Assembly: GCF_001276715.1 (NCBI RefSeq)
Contig: NZ_LIUQ01000028.1
Location: 1-64,000, forward strand
DNA from: Planktothricoides sp. SR001
GTDB taxonomy: Bacteria; Cyanobacteriota; Cyanobacteriia; Cyanobacteriales; Laspinemataceae
DNA length: 64,000 bases
Direction of reading: 5' to 3'
Positions 53,248 through 63,590 of the stretch are shown in pieces. A program made the position numbers and the translations under genes. The notes under the pieces were generated by a model. The model did not search any database and was not told where the DNA came from. It saw nothing but the letters and a program-made list of their open reading frames with translations. The number at the start of each line of letters is the position of its first letter. The stretch's first letter is position 1.

Positions 53248-53471
53248 TCACGAATTTTAAGTGATTCACCCATTCGGGGATCTCTTGGGATAAAATAATC
53301 AATTGTGGGATCGGTGTTTAGCTTGTCCCACAATTTTTATGGGTTGGCGATCGCGCTGCTTTCTTTCGGTATCCGGCGATCTTGGTGCCGCCGAATCGCT
53401 GATTAAGAAAAGCAATTCACTTTAAATTTGCAAAAATATAGTATATTAATCTTAGCGTTGAGATTGATTGT

Positions 53472-53951
53472 ATGCCCGGAGTCCTAAAACTCAAAATCAC
53501 AGAAAGTGGTGAACAGCTTAAAACCCTGCTCTCCAAACAGACAACTGCCCGGGGTCGGGAACGAGTCCAAGCACTGTATCTGTTAAAAATTGGCCAAGTA
53601 AGAACACTCAAAGAACTGGCGATTTTATTAGGGCGAGATACTGCTACCCTTTATCGATGGTTCCAACGGTATAAAGAAGATGGTCTTGAGGGAATCCTTG
53701 AGGTAAAAAAAGGCCAAGGACGAAAACCCGCAATTCCCGCAGATGTGATGCAAAAATTAAAGCAGCACCTGGATCAACAGGAAACATTTAAGAGCTACGG
53801 GGAAGTAAAAACTTGGTTAAAACGTGAATTTGGGGTTGATGCTTCTTATAAAGTTGTCCATGAAGCGGTGCGCTATAAACTGAAATGTAAACTGAAGCGG
53901 TCACGCCAAAAAAAACATTATACAGGGAAAGGAAAAAATCAGTCTGTTTAA
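53472..53951 (+). CDS. IS630-family transposase N-terminal part (orphan)
   Basis: 159 residues. The winged helix-turn-helix start of IS630-type transposases is clear: LLSKQTTARGRERVQALYLL, ELAILLGRDTATLYRWFQRY and the GRKPAIPADVMQKL linker. The DDE catalytic half is missing and no such frame follows within 300 bp. It is either a broken insertion sequence or a kept DNA-binding part. I did not identify terminal inverted repeats. Confidence 0.8.
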   Translation: MPGVLKLKITESGEQLKTLLSKQTTARGRERVQALYLLKIGQVRTLKELAILLGRDTATLYRWFQRYKEDGLEGILEVKKGQGRKPAIPADVMQKLKQHLDQQETFKSYGEVKTWLKREFGVDASYKVVHEAVRYKLKCKLKRSRQKKHYTGKGKNQSV

Positions 53952-54277
53952 ATGCGATCGCCGCCTTGAAAAATCAGGGATTAATGGTGACATATCAGGT
54001 ATCGTCCGTTAGCCGGTGGCGATTGCCGCTGCTCTGCTGACATGGGTAATTTATTGGTAGCGATCGCTTCCCTATTTCTTCTCTATTTTTTCAATATTTT
54101 CGGTTTTATTATTGTCTTTTGTGATGCCAGCCATTAGACCGATTATTAGCCAGAGATAAAATCGAAAAAAATAAAAAATGAATTTATTCGCCAAATTTAT
54201 TGGCCAATTGATAATTGTGGCAATATCTCTGAGTAAAATAGTTTTTTAAAATTATTTAAAACATAAAAATTAAGCCA

Positions 54278-54454
54278 TTACTGAGATGACTCACTATCTG
54301 AGGCGGATTTTATTTTTATTTTACGAATCATTTCCCTGACCACATCGGTTTTTGTCCGTTTGGTTGCCTGACAATAGGCTTCGAGTTTTTCCAGTTCTAG
54401 TTCCGGCAGACGAATAGTGAGCACTCTGTCTGATAAGCGTTTTTTAGGTGACAT
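54278..54454 (-). CDS. ribbon-helix-helix (CopG/Arc-like) DNA-binding protein
   Basis: 58 residues. RVLTIRLPELELEKLEAY is the beta strand and first helix, TKRTKTDVVREMIRK the second helix, of a typical ribbon-helix-helix repressor or antitoxin. The tail is Ser-rich. There is no companion toxin gene on either side, so it is an orphan or its partner was lost. No clear ribosome site is present. Confidence 0.75.
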   Translation of the reverse strand: MSPKKRLSDRVLTIRLPELELEKLEAYCQATKRTKTDVVREMIRKIKIKSASDSESSQ

Positions 54455-55681
54455 AATCTGTGAAGTGGTAGTACAATTCTATTGTGTTTCTATTCTATTA
54501 TATCCCGATTATATGTCGATCGCTATCTGAGGTCGTCGCCCCCTGAAGCGATGTCATGGAAGTAAAATCAACAGGAATCTTGCGATCGCTGACTTAATTT
54601 CGACACCAGCGATCCCAGAATCCCGATCCAGGTGATAGATCCGGCTGAGGCGATGGATCTTGGTCAGATCAACCATCATGGGCGATCGTAGTCAGCCGAT
54701 GAATTTTGTAGCCAGTTTAACCAAATAACTTTTGCGGTCTTCTCCTACCCTTTAAACCAAATTGCTCAAGCGATCAACAAATCTTCTTGCTGTGGCATGG
54801 CGATCGGTAATTTACTCAAACCAGAGAGGAATTTAATAATTTTTTTATCAATTATTAATGATTTTTCCATAAAATCCGCCAAACAATTAATCATTTGCCG
54901 ATTGGGGACGTGGAAAGGCTTTTAATAAAAGCCGATCGGCCTAAGATTATAGCAATCCTCGACTAGAATCAACATTTAATTGAGAATCATGTTTAAATCT
55001 TGCCGTATTCCGCTGTAATTCAGCTTATTTAATTAATTTAATTGATTTAATTGCCAGCATCCCCGGAAATTCCAATTTGTTGTAAATTAACCAGTGGATG
55101 CGAAAAAAGTAGAAAAAAGTCTATTTATTTGCCAGAGATGGTCAGGCGATCGCCTAGACATTCGCCTAAACTTTCCCGGTAATTCGACAAAATTTGACCA
55201 TTGTTGATCTCAGACAAAGAGAGAATCTTTAAAAAAAGCCCTTCTAGATCATCCCGCAGAGGGTGGCAGGATTGAATCACCGGGTTTTTGCTCGTGACCC
55301 AATCTAGGGTAAAATTGGGAAAAAACCGAGGGGCGCCGATGACTATACCAAGACTCTGGATTTTTTGCTGCTAGTCCTCTGAATCGACATTTCCAGGGAT
55401 TGCTCAGGCGGTCTTTTTTCAACTAAAATTAGATATTCATTGATTCAGAGGGGTTGGCAGCGCCAAAAACCCAATCATCTCGATGGCGGTGAATTGAAGC
55501 CTTGCTTAAACTTCCATTCTCTCCGGTAGATTTCGGATATGTACCGGAGGTAAAAATGGTTAATGATTTCGCGAATGTTTGTGGATTTTTCAGGAGAGTC
55601 AAGTTACGGTGGCAAAACCATGACTTGAATTCTGAAAAATCATCGACCAATTCCCTCCCACACTCCATGAGAATGTAGCTG
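54455..55681. other. gene-poor region with a start-less open frame
   Basis: About 1.2 kb without a confident gene. The only part with a coding look is on the minus strand at about 55125-55370, which reads GAPRFFPNFTLDWVTSKNP, then VIQSCHPLRDDLEGLFLKIL and ends GECLGDRLTISGK before TAA (55125). It has no ATG, GTG or TTG after the upstream stop, so it is probably a remnant. A minus-strand frame at 55429-55704 shows no family features. Confidence 0.45.
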
Positions 55682-58600
55682 ATGACTTTATTAGAACAAA
55701 TCAACAGGGCGCTCGAACAACTAGAATCCTCAGAAAATGTTTTAGATAGTAATTCCTCTGAAGCATCTTCTGAGCAAATTCAGCAGTTAATAACTCTATT
55801 ATGTGATGTAGAAAATTCAACAGACCCGGATAATAAAAATCCGCTTAACCCGCTTAACTCAACTCAGGAGATTCATCATCTCACCAATTTGCTCTTGCAA
55901 GAATTAGAAAGTTGTAGCGATGGTAACTTAGATGAATCTCGGCGCACATATGAGATTGATCGCTTGCTGGCTCGCCTTTTTAATTTGCTTAAATATTCTG
56001 AAAATGGCAACTTTTACTCCTCAGAAGCGGTGCCGAATTACCTCGAAAATTCCTTGGATTCAATTTCTTATTCCGAGGAAGTTGTCGGTGATTTAAGCCC
56101 AGAGAATTATCCTGATTATTCCGAGGATCACTTTAGGCAGATTTCCGCATTTTTGCAGGGTCTGCAAGGGTCTAAACCGAAAAAAAAACCCTCGGCGGTT
56201 TCCGGAATCACCGATACAGATCCATTGGCAGCAGCAGAATTTCCAGGGATGAATCAACCCCTGATGAATGTGATGAATCAGCTAGAAAAACCTAGTGAAT
56301 TAGAGTCAGAACCTGAGTTACAATCAGACATTATATTAGAGTCAGAAGAGTCAGAGGAGTCAGAACCGGAACCAGAGCGATCGCCTCAAGTGGAAGCAGA
56401 ATCACTCCCAGAACCGGATATAGAAGAAGTGGCTCGTTCCCTGGATTTTTTGCGTCAACTGATGTTTACGGAGAAACCACCCCAGACCACTCCAGTAAAA
56501 GAGGTTAATCCTGAAAAGACTTCAGCCCAACCCGCAGACTCACTGCCGAATTCACCATTAAAAAATCAAGCTTTATCGGATCTATCCGAGCCAAAAGTTG
56601 AAATTGATGTTGAAATTGATGTTGAAATTGATTCAGACAATCAACGGTCAAAGGCTCCAGAATCGATCGCAGATCGGGTTGATTTTTCGGCTCAACTAAG
56701 TCAAGAATATCCCGTTGATTTGTCGGCTCAACTAAGTCAAGGGGAATCTTTAAATTCTGAGGGGAGCAATCAGGAGCAGCCTGCGGATTTTGTGGCGGTA
56801 GAAGTTTTAGAGCCTTTAAATCAGTCACCACAAACAAAGCCAACGTCAGAGTTGGAAATCCTGCAAAATCTTTTGGTGAATCCAGAAGTTGACCCCCTGC
56901 GAAAATTTAATCAACAATTGGATCAAAAACTTTCGCACATTGATCGGCAGATTCATAATCCCGAAAATTTGATTAATTTGCTGATGCCGGTGATTGCCGA
57001 ACTCTTAAGTCTGAAAGTAGAAGAATCCAAAGAGGATATTTCGCGAGCGATCGCGCCAGTTATTGACCAAGCGATTCAAGAACGATCGCTGCAAGATAAA
57101 AGCGCCATGAGTGCGGTTTTAGCCACGTTGATTCCCGAAGCCATTTCTTACCAAATTAAACAAGCCCCAGAAGATATTGCCAAGGCGATCGCCCCAGAAA
57201 TTGCTCCGGCAATTCGAGAGCAAATAAAGCTAGATCGAGCGGCGATCGCCAACGTCCTTGCTCCCCAAATGGGAGACGCGATTAAAGAGCAAATTAAACT
57301 AGAACAAGAAGCAATGGTAGATGCACTTTATCCGGTGATTGGTTCTACCGTTGCTAGATATATTGCTGAAGCCATTAAGGATATTAATGAAAAGATTGCT
57401 AAAGCCCTCAGCGGCCAAACAATTCGCCGGAAAATCCAAGCAAAACTTCAGGGAGTTTCTGAAGGAGAGCTAATTTTTAAAGAGGCGATCGCTTCCCGCG
57501 TACAAGGAGTATTTTTAATTCACAAACAGTCGGGGTTAATTATTTCCGAAGCCCAACCGCCAGAACATCAACTAGAGTCAGAAATGGTTGCTGGTATGCT
57601 CACGGCAATTCGCAGCTTTGTCAATGACTGCATTGTTCAGACCGGAGAAGTTGCGGAGTTAAATGATATTGAATATGGTTTATCCACGATTAAACTAGAA
57701 GTGGCGGGCTATTGCTATATAGCCGTATTAATCAAAGGAGATCATCCCCCCAAGCAATTGGTGTATCAAATCAGAAAAACTCTCAGCAAAATTGTTCTCT
57801 ATTATAGTAAAGTAGTTCAGGAATTTGACGGCGATACCGACAGCGTACCCCAAAAAATTCATCAAATGCTGGATGATTTAATCGCCATTAGTCAAATCAA
57901 AAAACACCAAAATCTACCTTTACTGCAACTTTTCCTCATCGCCATTGCCGGATTAATTTTCCTGTCTTTGGGCTGGAACTTTTATCAAAATTTTCAAGGG
58001 CGGCAGCAGGAAAACCAAGTATTAAATGCTTTGGATGCCGACCCAGAGTTAAAGATTTATCCTTGGACGGTTCAAGTAGACCAAGATACAGTCACAGTCC
58101 GAGGTAAAGTGCCAAATCCAATGCTGCGTTATCAAGCAGAAAAAATTGTGAAAAATGCGGTGCCAAATTTGAAGTTAAATAATCAAATTATCGCCCCAGA
58201 AAAATCCTCTCTGCACAAGTTGGTTGAAGATGAAGTCAATCGAGTGGCGGAAACCCTCAATAAAATGGCGGGGATTTCAATTACGGTGAAATATGTTGAG
58301 GGAAAAGTCACCGTAGACGGAACGGTGATTGAGGCAACGGATAGCCAAACCATCGCCCAAGCTTTTGGCAACATTCCTGGAGTGACTTCCGTGGTTAGTT
58401 CCGTACAACTGCAACCTTTAAGGATTGATACGCGGATTTACTTTGAACAAAATTCTAGTAAAATTAAACCAGAAGATGTGAATACGAAACTGGTTGAGGT
58501 TCAAAGGTTTTTGACTCAATATCCCCAAGTCCATTTAAATCTCGTTGGTCACAGCGATCGCACAGGTCAACCCTCCCGCAATCAGCGTTTAGCACTGAAT

Positions 58601-58768
58601 CGTGCTGAAAGCGTTCAAAAAGCCTTGATATCAATGGGGATCGCCCCTGGAAGGCTAAACATTTCCGCCAACCCAGCACCCCCCATCGATGTAACTCAAG
58701 ACCAACCGGAATGGCAGCAGCGATGTGTGATTTTTTACCCAATTATCTCGCCTGCCTATCGACCATAG
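55682..58768 (+). CDS. roadblock-like, BON and OmpA-domain membrane protein
   Basis: 1028 residues. Residues 1-390 are acidic, Glu/Ser-rich and probably disordered. Residues about 410-560 contain helical repeats (AIAPEIAPAIREQIKLDRAA and similar). A domain at about 600-720 (GVFLIHKQSGLIISEA, YGLSTIKLEVAGYCYIAVLIKG) resembles roadblock/LC7 or longin folds. One transmembrane helix follows (FLIAIAGLIFLSLGWNF, about 750), then BON-like domains (VRGKVPNPMLRYQAEKIV; VDGTVIEATDSQTIAQAFG) and an OmpA C-terminal domain (LVGHSDRTGQPSRNQRLALN) that binds peptidoglycan. It therefore links a cytoplasmic module to the cell wall. A Ras-like GTPase is encoded downstream. Confidence 0.8.
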   Translation: MTLLEQINRALEQLESSENVLDSNSSEASSEQIQQLITLLCDVENSTDPDNKNPLNPLNSTQEIHHLTNLLLQELESCSDGNLDESRRTYEIDRLLARLFNLLKYSENGNFYSSEAVPNYLENSLDSISYSEEVVGDLSPENYPDYSEDHFRQISAFLQGLQGSKPKKKPSAVSGITDTDPLAAAEFPGMNQPLMNVMNQLEKPSELESEPELQSDIILESEESEESEPEPERSPQVEAESLPEPDIEEVARSLDFLRQLMFTEKPPQTTPVKEVNPEKTSAQPADSLPNSPLKNQALSDLSEPKVEIDVEIDVEIDSDNQRSKAPESIADRVDFSAQLSQEYPVDLSAQLSQGESLNSEGSNQEQPADFVAVEVLEPLNQSPQTKPTSELEILQNLLVNPEVDPLRKFNQQLDQKLSHIDRQIHNPENLINLLMPVIAELLSLKVEESKEDISRAIAPVIDQAIQERSLQDKSAMSAVLATLIPEAISYQIKQAPEDIAKAIAPEIAPAIREQIKLDRAAIANVLAPQMGDAIKEQIKLEQEAMVDALYPVIGSTVARYIAEAIKDINEKIAKALSGQTIRRKIQAKLQGVSEGELIFKEAIASRVQGVFLIHKQSGLIISEAQPPEHQLESEMVAGMLTAIRSFVNDCIVQTGEVAELNDIEYGLSTIKLEVAGYCYIAVLIKGDHPPKQLVYQIRKTLSKIVLYYSKVVQEFDGDTDSVPQKIHQMLDDLIAISQIKKHQNLPLLQLFLIAIAGLIFLSLGWNFYQNFQGRQQENQVLNALDADPELKIYPWTVQVDQDTVTVRGKVPNPMLRYQAEKIVKNAVPNLKLNNQIIAPEKSSLHKLVEDEVNRVAETLNKMAGISITVKYVEGKVTVDGTVIEATDSQTIAQAFGNIPGVTSVVSSVQLQPLRIDTRIYFEQNSSKIKPEDVNTKLVEVQRFLTQYPQVHLNLVGHSDRTGQPSRNQRLALNRAESVQKALISMGIAPGRLNISANPAPPIDVTQDQPEWQQRCVIFYPIISPAYRP

Positions 58769-58895
58769 TCCCTGAGTTTTTCCGAGACCTCACAGTAATT
58801 TTTTCTTGAACAAATCTTTGATTGTTGAGCGTATTGTTGAGCGTCAAGACCTCCAGGTAAAATGCTGAGAATATACCGCCGATATCCTCTATTTT

Positions 58896-58934
58896 CCAGG
58901 TTTTGTTTCCAGGTTTTGTTTCCAGGTTTTGTTC
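58896..58934. repeat. 13-bp tandem repeat, three units
   Basis: CCAGGTTTTGTTT occurs three times in a row (last base of the final unit differs), at the start of the decayed kinase. Confidence 0.85.
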
Positions 58935-61366
58935 CTCTGATGATCCGATAAGTTCTGATTCCTTCTCCCTAAACCTTATTTGGCTGAAACATTTAATTAA
59001 AAAACTGATCCAACCCCGTCATTTAGAATATCTAAAAGTGAATGAGTCATTACAAATTTTAGATATGTCGATTGGGGTAAAATCTTTTGCGGACGATCCC
59101 GATCCGGATGAAGTAAAAATCGGCAATGATATTCGCTTAGGCTTTCCAGAATTGTTTTGCCTTGAAGAAATTCTTCAACAAGTGATCGAAGAAAGACAAG
59201 ATAATTTTGAACTAAAGGGGATTACTCGATTTGACGATCCGCAGCAACCTTTATATATTGATTTATGATCGCCTATCCCGATGATGATTTACCTGTTAAC
59301 CGATTAATAATTTTAGTTTAAAATCCGACCGATACTATCCTGATGTATCAAAAATTAGTTAAATAAAATAACGAAAATAATTGATTTTTTAATAAAAAAA
59401 CTAAATATTATAATATAGTTTAAATTAATTAATAATTTAATTAAAAAATTAATTTAACTTGAATTATTTGAATTTATTTAAATAGCAAAATGGCAAATTG
59501 ATTCATAAATTAATTTTTTTATTGAGTGCCAATGAAAATATTTTACCTAAAATTAAGCCTAATCAGGAATCGCTGAATCAGAATATTTTTCAAGACAAAG
59601 AATTTATTAGCCAAACTAAAGAAGGCAAAGAGATTGTTTTATCATTTTCTTGCTCATGGATGAAAATAACTGCCCACGATCCTCCTGAATTTGTTTATAT
59701 AGGTCGAGATATCACCGATCAAAAACAGGCAGATCAAGCTTTTATGCCAAGGGAGAAGCCGAGTTAGCCGCCCAAATTAAAACTAATTTTTTGGCCAATA
59801 TGAGCCATAAAATTAGGACGCCAATGAATCCAATTTTTGCGATGACATAACTGTTATTAATGACTCCATTGACACCGGATCAGCGTGATTTTGCCAAAAT
59901 AACCTAGCGAATCAGTCTTAGGGTTGATTAATGAAATTTTATATCTGGCCAAAGAAGCCGGTCAAATTAATTTGTAGCAGGTAAATTTTGATTTATCTAT
60001 TTGCTTGTAAAATCTTTTATAATTGTTAGCTATATATAACCGCAGATAAAAAACTATGAATCAATTTTTGTCTTCCTAATCAGATCCCTATCTCTGTGGA
60101 TAAAGCGATTTGAACAAATTTTAATTAATTTAATTTGTAATCCTATTAATTTTACTCAAAAATGCGAAATATTCAGGTAAAAATGCAATAAAAAAATGAC
60201 AATAGCGTCGTGATTTATTTGGTTGTCAGTGATACGGTTATTGGCATTCTGCCAACGGATATTGGCAAAATATTTAAGCCTTTTTCTCAGTTATATGGCA
60301 GCACCACTCGCCAATATGGGGGGACGGGTTTGGGTCTAGCGATTTGCAAACAATTAGTCACCCTCATGGGAGAAAAAATTGGGCTGAACAGTCAGGTGGG
60401 ACGCGGATCTGACTTTTGGTTAACCCTTCCTTTTGCCAAACAGACATATTCTCAAGTTCCGGTAAAAATTGCTTCGCCTTTCAAAGGAATTCATCTCTTA
60501 GTGATAGATGACAATATCAATCATTGTTATATGATTCGCAATTCCCTCAGCGATTGGCAAGTGAAAATTACTGAAGCGAATAGCGCCGAAGCAGCCTGGA
60601 ACTTTTTGCAAAACTATTCTCATAGTTCCCCAGAAAAGTTGTATGATTTGATCTTAATTGATGCGGAAATTTCTGGGGTAGATGGAGTCGCATTCGGCAA
60701 GACCATTAAAGAAACCCCCCGGTTGGCTTCAATTCCGCTAATTTTGATGCGATCGACTCAGCAGCAGGAACTGGCCAGACAATGCCTGGATCTAGGTTTT
60801 TTCGCCGATTCAGTCAAGCGGGTGAAAGCTTCTCGATTGTTTGATTTGATCGTCGAGGCTTTAGAAACTCCTGTAGTTAAAGAGATCGATAGATTGATTC
60901 CCCTGATTTCTCAAGATTTACAGGTCTACAAACCGACAAAGTTGAAGGTCAGCGATTAAAAATTTTACTTGCTGAAGATAATGTGGTAAATTAGAAAGTG
61001 GCGTTGAAGCTGCTGGAAAATTTGGGATATACTGCCGATGTGGTGACAAATGGCGCAGAAGTGATTCAGCGTTTGCAACAGATGCCTTATGATGTGGTAC
61101 TAATGGATTGCCAAATGCCTGTCCTAGATAAATATCAGGCCAACCAAGAGATCCGCCGTCGCTGGACTGCCGATCGCCTAGAAGCCACTCAAATCATCCG
61201 TCGTCCTGTGGTGATTGCCATGACCGCTAACGCCGTGAGTCACCATGAGCAGCTATGTCTTGATGCCGGGATGGACGATTATATTAGTAAACCTGTAGGT
61301 TTGGAACAACTTCGCGCTATACTCACCCATTGGTCGCAAAAGCTTTTTCAGCAATCATTTTCCTAA
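58903..61366 (+). pseudogene. decayed hybrid histidine kinase
   Basis: Pieces of one hybrid kinase are in order but separated by stops and frameshifts. 58903-59268 matches the N-terminus of the intact kinase at 62091-63581 (VNESLQILDMSIGVKSFADD against IDRKFNILDHSPGINRFAEH). 59498-59767 holds a PAS end ([12 protein letters not shown]). Near 59767-59850 a mutated H-box reads [13 protein letters not shown], with Lys for Glu, and is followed by a stop. 60210-60959 holds a HATPase end ([14 protein letters not shown]) and a receiver (LLVIDDNINHCY). 60998-61366 holds a second receiver (VLMDCQMPVLDKY), with a TAG where VVNQKVAL is expected. Confidence 0.8.
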
Positions 61367-61566
61367 GCGGAAAATTTTTGCCCAGCGCGAACGGGTCTCA
61401 TAATTTGGATGAGCTATTTCTATGGCGATTTAAATGACGATCTCAGGATGACTCAAGACCAGGGATGATATATAAAAGGGGCATATACCAGGGGCAATGC
61501 GATCGCTAAATTCCAAAATTACCGTGCTGTTAAAGCATCAGATTTGTTCACTTCTTTGTTATATTT

Positions 61567-62094
61567 ATGATTTCTAAAAAAATTTGCCTGGTTGGTGACT
61601 TCAATGTGGGTAAAACCAGTTTAATTCGTCGGTTTGTCGATCGCCAATTTAGCGATCAATATCTCTCTACGGTCGGGGTGAAAATTTCTCGCAAAAATGT
61701 AGACTTAGAGGAAGTAGGCGGGAAAAAAAATGTCCAGGTACAATTGCTGATTTGGGACTTAGAAGGTAGTACCAAGTTTAAGGCGATCGCCCCGACTTAT
61801 TTGCAAGGATCCAAAGGCGTGATTATTGTGGCGGATCTGACTCGTTCAGAAACGATTGAGCATATTCAAGATCATATTAAGTTATTTTTGTCTATGAACC
61901 CGAAAGGGCAAATTATCGTCGCTTTGAATAAGTCTGATTTACTTGATGAAGTCAAAATTGCCAAAATGATGGCTAGTTATCAACTGGACTCGGAAAAAAT
62001 CAGCGCTATCTATAATACTTCAGCCAAAACCGGGAAAAATGTTGATGAAATTTTTCAGACTTTGACTGCGAAAATTATGGAGACATCAGAATGA
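61567..62094 (+). CDS. Ras/Rab-like small GTPase
   Basis: 175 residues. G1 is LVGDFNVGKTSLIRRF, G3 is IWDLEGSTKF (DxxG present, but the Gln that normally follows is Ser), G4 is ALNKSDLLD and G5 is YNTSAKTGKNV. It is a complete small GTPase close in size to Rab; the lack of the catalytic Gln suggests slow intrinsic hydrolysis and dependence on a partner. It overlaps the start of the PAS kinase by four bases (ATGA), so the two are coupled. Bacterial relatives such as MglA control cell polarity and gliding. Confidence 0.88.
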   Translation: MISKKICLVGDFNVGKTSLIRRFVDRQFSDQYLSTVGVKISRKNVDLEEVGGKKNVQVQLLIWDLEGSTKFKAIAPTYLQGSKGVIIVADLTRSETIEHIQDHIKLFLSMNPKGQIIVALNKSDLLDEVKIAKMMASYQLDSEKISAIYNTSAKTGKNVDEIFQTLTAKIMETSE

Positions 62095-63581
62095 ACCATT
62101 TATTCGGAAAAATATTAGGCGTACAAAGTTTAGAATTTATTGAAATAGATCGTAAATTCAATATTTTAGACCATTCTCCTGGGATTAACCGATTTGCGGA
62201 ACATCCCGGTGAGGTGCAAGTCGGACAGGATAGCCGGATTTACTTTCCAGAGTTGATTGGACTTGAAGATATTTTGTCAACTTTGTTCGCGGGGCATCAA
62301 GAACAACTGGAACTCATGGCTATTTGCCGAGAAACTGCCAGCGGGGAACCTTTGTATTTCAACTTTTATGCGATTCCGAAAACAGATGAATTGATCGAAA
62401 ATTATCATTTGGTGATTTTTTTCCAAGATGTCACCCAACAAAGTGTCTTAGAAAGGAAATATGTTCAAATTACCAACGATCTGACCTTAGTCAATCGAAA
62501 TTTATCGGTTTATAAAAATTACCTTCAATATATTATCAAGTACATGGCAGATGCCTTGTTTGTCACCAATGCTTCGGGAATTATTGAAGAGTGTAATCAC
62601 GCCGCCCAAAACTTATTAGAAATCAGTGAAGATAGGCTCATCGATCAACCTATTTACCAATTCTTTAAAGACGTTAAATTATTGCCCGTTCAAAATTATT
62701 TTCCTGAACTATTAACCATTCAAACTATTAATAATTTGGAGGTTAGTTATAAGAAACCATCCGGGTTAAATTTAACCGTCTTATTTAATTGTTCATTGAT
62801 TAAAATCGACAATGAAAATAAATTTGTATATATAGGTAGAGATATCACTGAACGAAAACGGCTGGAAAAAGAAATGGAAATCGCCTTGCAGAAAGAACGA
62901 GAACTCAACGAACTGAAATCTAACTTTCTGTCAATGACTTCCCATGAGTTTAGAAACCCACTGACAGTGATTCTCTCAGCGGCAGAATTGTTGCAGTTTA
63001 ATCTCCAAAACGTTTCAGAACCTAAAACTTCAAAGTATATTGAGCAAATTCATAAATCCGTAGAAAATTTATTGGAACTGTTAGATAATTTGCTGATTTT
63101 AGGCAAAGCCGATTCAAATAAGTTAGTCGTGCAAAGAAAACTAATTAATCTGGCTGATTTTTGTGATGATTTATTAGAAAATCTAGAGTTAAGCAGTCCC
63201 ATCAGAAGAATTTCTCTAGTGAATCAATGTGAAGATAATCTTTGGCCAATCGATGAAAAGTTATTGGAGCATATTTTGAATAATTTATTGTCAAATGCCC
63301 TGAAATATTCCCCAAATCAAACCCCGGTTTATTTGAGATTATACCCAGAAGATAATGCGGTCTGTTTGGAAGTCGAAGATCAAGGTATTGGCATTCCTTT
63401 AGAAGATCAGAAGCATTTATTTGAGTTGTTTCATCGCGGCAAAAATGTGGGCAAGATTCCCGGAAATGGCCTGGGACTGGCAATTGTGAAAAAATCTGTG
63501 GATATCTATGGCGGCAGTTTCACGGTTTCTAGTCAAGAAGGGGTGGGCACAATTGTTAAAGTGAATTTGCCTTTGACATAA
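62091..63581 (+). CDS. PAS-domain histidine kinase
   Basis: 496 residues, soluble. Residues 1-140 form a PAS-like domain (LEFIEIDRKFNILDHSPGIN, ending IFFQDVTQQSVLERKY). A second PAS follows (LFVTNASGIIEECNHAAQNL, ending YIGRDITERKRLEKE). HisKA (MTSHEFRNPLTVILSAAELL) and HATPase (LLSNALKYS, DQGIGIPLEDQ, GNGLGLAIVKKS) complete it. It has no receiver and no output domain. Coupled translation with the GTPase suggests that its sensor state and the GTPase act in one pathway. A broken paralogue lies 2 kb upstream. Confidence 0.92.
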   Translation: MNHLFGKILGVQSLEFIEIDRKFNILDHSPGINRFAEHPGEVQVGQDSRIYFPELIGLEDILSTLFAGHQEQLELMAICRETASGEPLYFNFYAIPKTDELIENYHLVIFFQDVTQQSVLERKYVQITNDLTLVNRNLSVYKNYLQYIIKYMADALFVTNASGIIEECNHAAQNLLEISEDRLIDQPIYQFFKDVKLLPVQNYFPELLTIQTINNLEVSYKKPSGLNLTVLFNCSLIKIDNENKFVYIGRDITERKRLEKEMEIALQKERELNELKSNFLSMTSHEFRNPLTVILSAAELLQFNLQNVSEPKTSKYIEQIHKSVENLLELLDNLLILGKADSNKLVVQRKLINLADFCDDLLENLELSSPIRRISLVNQCEDNLWPIDEKLLEHILNNLLSNALKYSPNQTPVYLRLYPEDNAVCLEVEDQGIGIPLEDQKHLFELFHRGKNVGKIPGNGLGLAIVKKSVDIYGGSFTVSSQEGVGTIVKVNLPLT

Positions 63582-63590
63582 GGGTCAGGG

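Noticed and set aside
55429-55704. 91-codon minus-strand frame
   Set aside because: No family features and it overlaps the start of the large OmpA-domain gene; there is no ribosome site.
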